Source of the DNA: Oscillospiraceae bacterium
GTDB taxonomy: Bacteria; Bacillota; Clostridia; Oscillospirales; Ruminococcaceae
Length of the DNA stretch: 62,874 nt
Direction of reading: 5' to 3'
Assembly (NCBI GenBank): GCA_022769565.1
Contig: JALEJQ010000108.1
Coordinates: forward strand, 1 to 62,874
The position numbers and the translations under genes are program-made. Positions 62,320-62,874 of the stretch are shown piece by piece; position 1 is the first letter of the stretch; each line of letters opens with the position of its first letter. Under the pieces are notes generated by a model. That model ran no database searches. It was not told the DNA's origin and saw nothing but the letters and a program-made list of their open reading frames with translations.

Positions 62320-62661
62320 ATGCCGGGAACAAGAAAATTGGGCCGAACAAGCGACCATAGAAAGGCTATGCTCAGAGCTATGGTAACATATCTGCTCGAA
62401 AACGGCAAAATCGAAACAACAGTTACAAGAGCCAAAGAGGTTCGTTCAATGGCTGAAAAGATGATCACCATCGCTAAGACCAACGACCTCCACTCCAAGC
62501 GTCAGGTTCTTGCTTATGTTACTAAGGAAGATGTTGTTAAGAAGCTTTTTGATGACATCGCACCTAAGTATGCTGATGTAAACGGCGGTTATACAAGGAT
62601 CGTAAAGGTTGGCCCCAGACGCGGCGATGCTGCTGAAATGGCTATCATCGAACTTGTTTGA
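62320..62661 (+). CDS. rplQ: 50S ribosomal protein L17
   Basis: L17 sits near the tunnel exit. The 113-aa product starts [20 protein letters not shown] and has [19 protein letters not shown] chose ATG 62320, after TAAGGAG; three upstream codons are in frame but less well placed. It is the last gene of the superoperon, and a strong terminator follows. Confidence 0.97.
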   Translation: MPGTRKLGRTSDHRKAMLRAMVTYLLENGKIETTVTRAKEVRSMAEKMITIAKTNDLHSKRQVLAYVTKEDVVKKLFDDIAPKYADVNGGYTRIVKVGPRRGDAAEMAIIELV

Positions 62662-62685
62662 TCTGCAATAATATTTGATTTAAAA

Positions 62686-62724
62686 GGGGGTTGCTGCCGC
62701 ATTGTTTGCAGCAGCCCCTTTTTG
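62686..62724 (+). terminator. terminator of the ribosomal protein superoperon
   Basis: GGGGTTGCTGC (62687-62697) pairs with GCAGCAGCCCC (62708-62718) with one G-U pair, followed by a TTTTT run. Confidence 0.92.
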
Positions 62725-62733
62725 CTATATTAA

Positions 62734-62874
62734 ATACTAATAACCATTTAACCTATGGATAAAATACGGTGCCTATAATACGCCCACTCGTCGTCAAGCT
62801 CCCTTGCCGGGCGACAGCCCGCCTGCGGTCGCTTTCCTAGATTGGTCGCATTATATCCACCGTCTTTATCCATA
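62734..62874. repeat. ATACTAATAACCATTT palindromic element, copy 2, with insertion
   Basis: It begins with the same 33 bases as copy 1 up to AAAATACGG. The inner stem is ACGGTG (62766-62771) with CACCGT (62858-62863), a compensated change from ACGGCG/CGCCGT in copy 1. About 75 extra bases, including GGGC/GCCC hairpin material, lie in the loop. It then resumes with CTTTATCCATA at the window edge; the outer right arm is beyond the window. Confidence 0.85.

Overview
The window is a low-redundancy chromosomal segment from a Firmicute of class Clostridia. It most resembles a Ruminococcus-like member of the Oscillospiraceae. This is an inference from gene order and protein style: tilS-hpt-ftsH, gdpP-rplI-dnaB, the S10-spc-alpha ribosomal block with secY-adk-map-KOW-infA inside it, zinc-type S14, an archaeal-type ProRS, a T-box ahead of thrS, an FMN riboswitch ahead of ribU, and many AGGAGG-type ribosome binding sites. 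No tRNA, rRNA, CRISPR array, prophage or intact insertion sequence was seen.

Layout. 108-7462 carries housekeeping genes (tilS, hpt, ftsH, recG, an endonuclease IV-like TIM barrel). 7604-12746 is an accessory operon of four lipoproteins: three related to each other and one BspA-type leucine-rich-repeat protein. It is followed by a broken Rpn/PDDEXK-type remnant. 13125-16742 has aroQ, an M24 aminopeptidase, efp, an acidic zinc-ribbon protein and a riboflavin ECF component under an FMN riboswitch. nadB (17523-18983) sits between two inverted copies of an intergenic repeat. On the minus strand follow thrS with its T-box, birA, a PAP2 phosphatase and two orphan sugar-binding lipoproteins; a MntP/YtaF-like gene lies on the plus strand among them. 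27797-31173 is an envelope operon (zinc-ribbon membrane protein, LppM-like lipoprotein, anchored small protein). 31954-38085 holds rnj, gdpP, rplI and dnaB. 38292-41377 (minus) encodes an apparently degenerate sugar nucleotidyltransferase/phosphomannomutase fusion and a MazF toxin without a partner. 41653-46084 has a cell-wall-binding repeat protein, proS and small envelope proteins. From 46193 to the end runs the ribosomal protein superoperon, from rpsJ to rplQ.

Regulation visible in sequence: an FMN riboswitch with terminator, a T-box, a long rpsJ leader with a terminator-like hairpin, a consensus internal promoter plus hairpin ahead of rplN, a long structured leader ahead of rnj, and a promoter-terminator pair with no gene between them (candidate small RNA).

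The most unusual content is intergenic. At least fourteen gaps contain combinations of the same short modules (GTGGAAAGT-type, AATGAATAATGAATAGTGAATAATT, TTCGCTTCGCTCAC, ATCGCCGCAGGCGAT, GGAATTCGGAATGCGG). They often occur in the same order and are often arranged as nested inverted repeats. At 40681-41020 the layers enclose one another like Russian dolls around a palindromic core. That core recurs at 62734-62874 with a compensatory stem change and an internal insertion. I know of no named element that matches, and I could not run a search.
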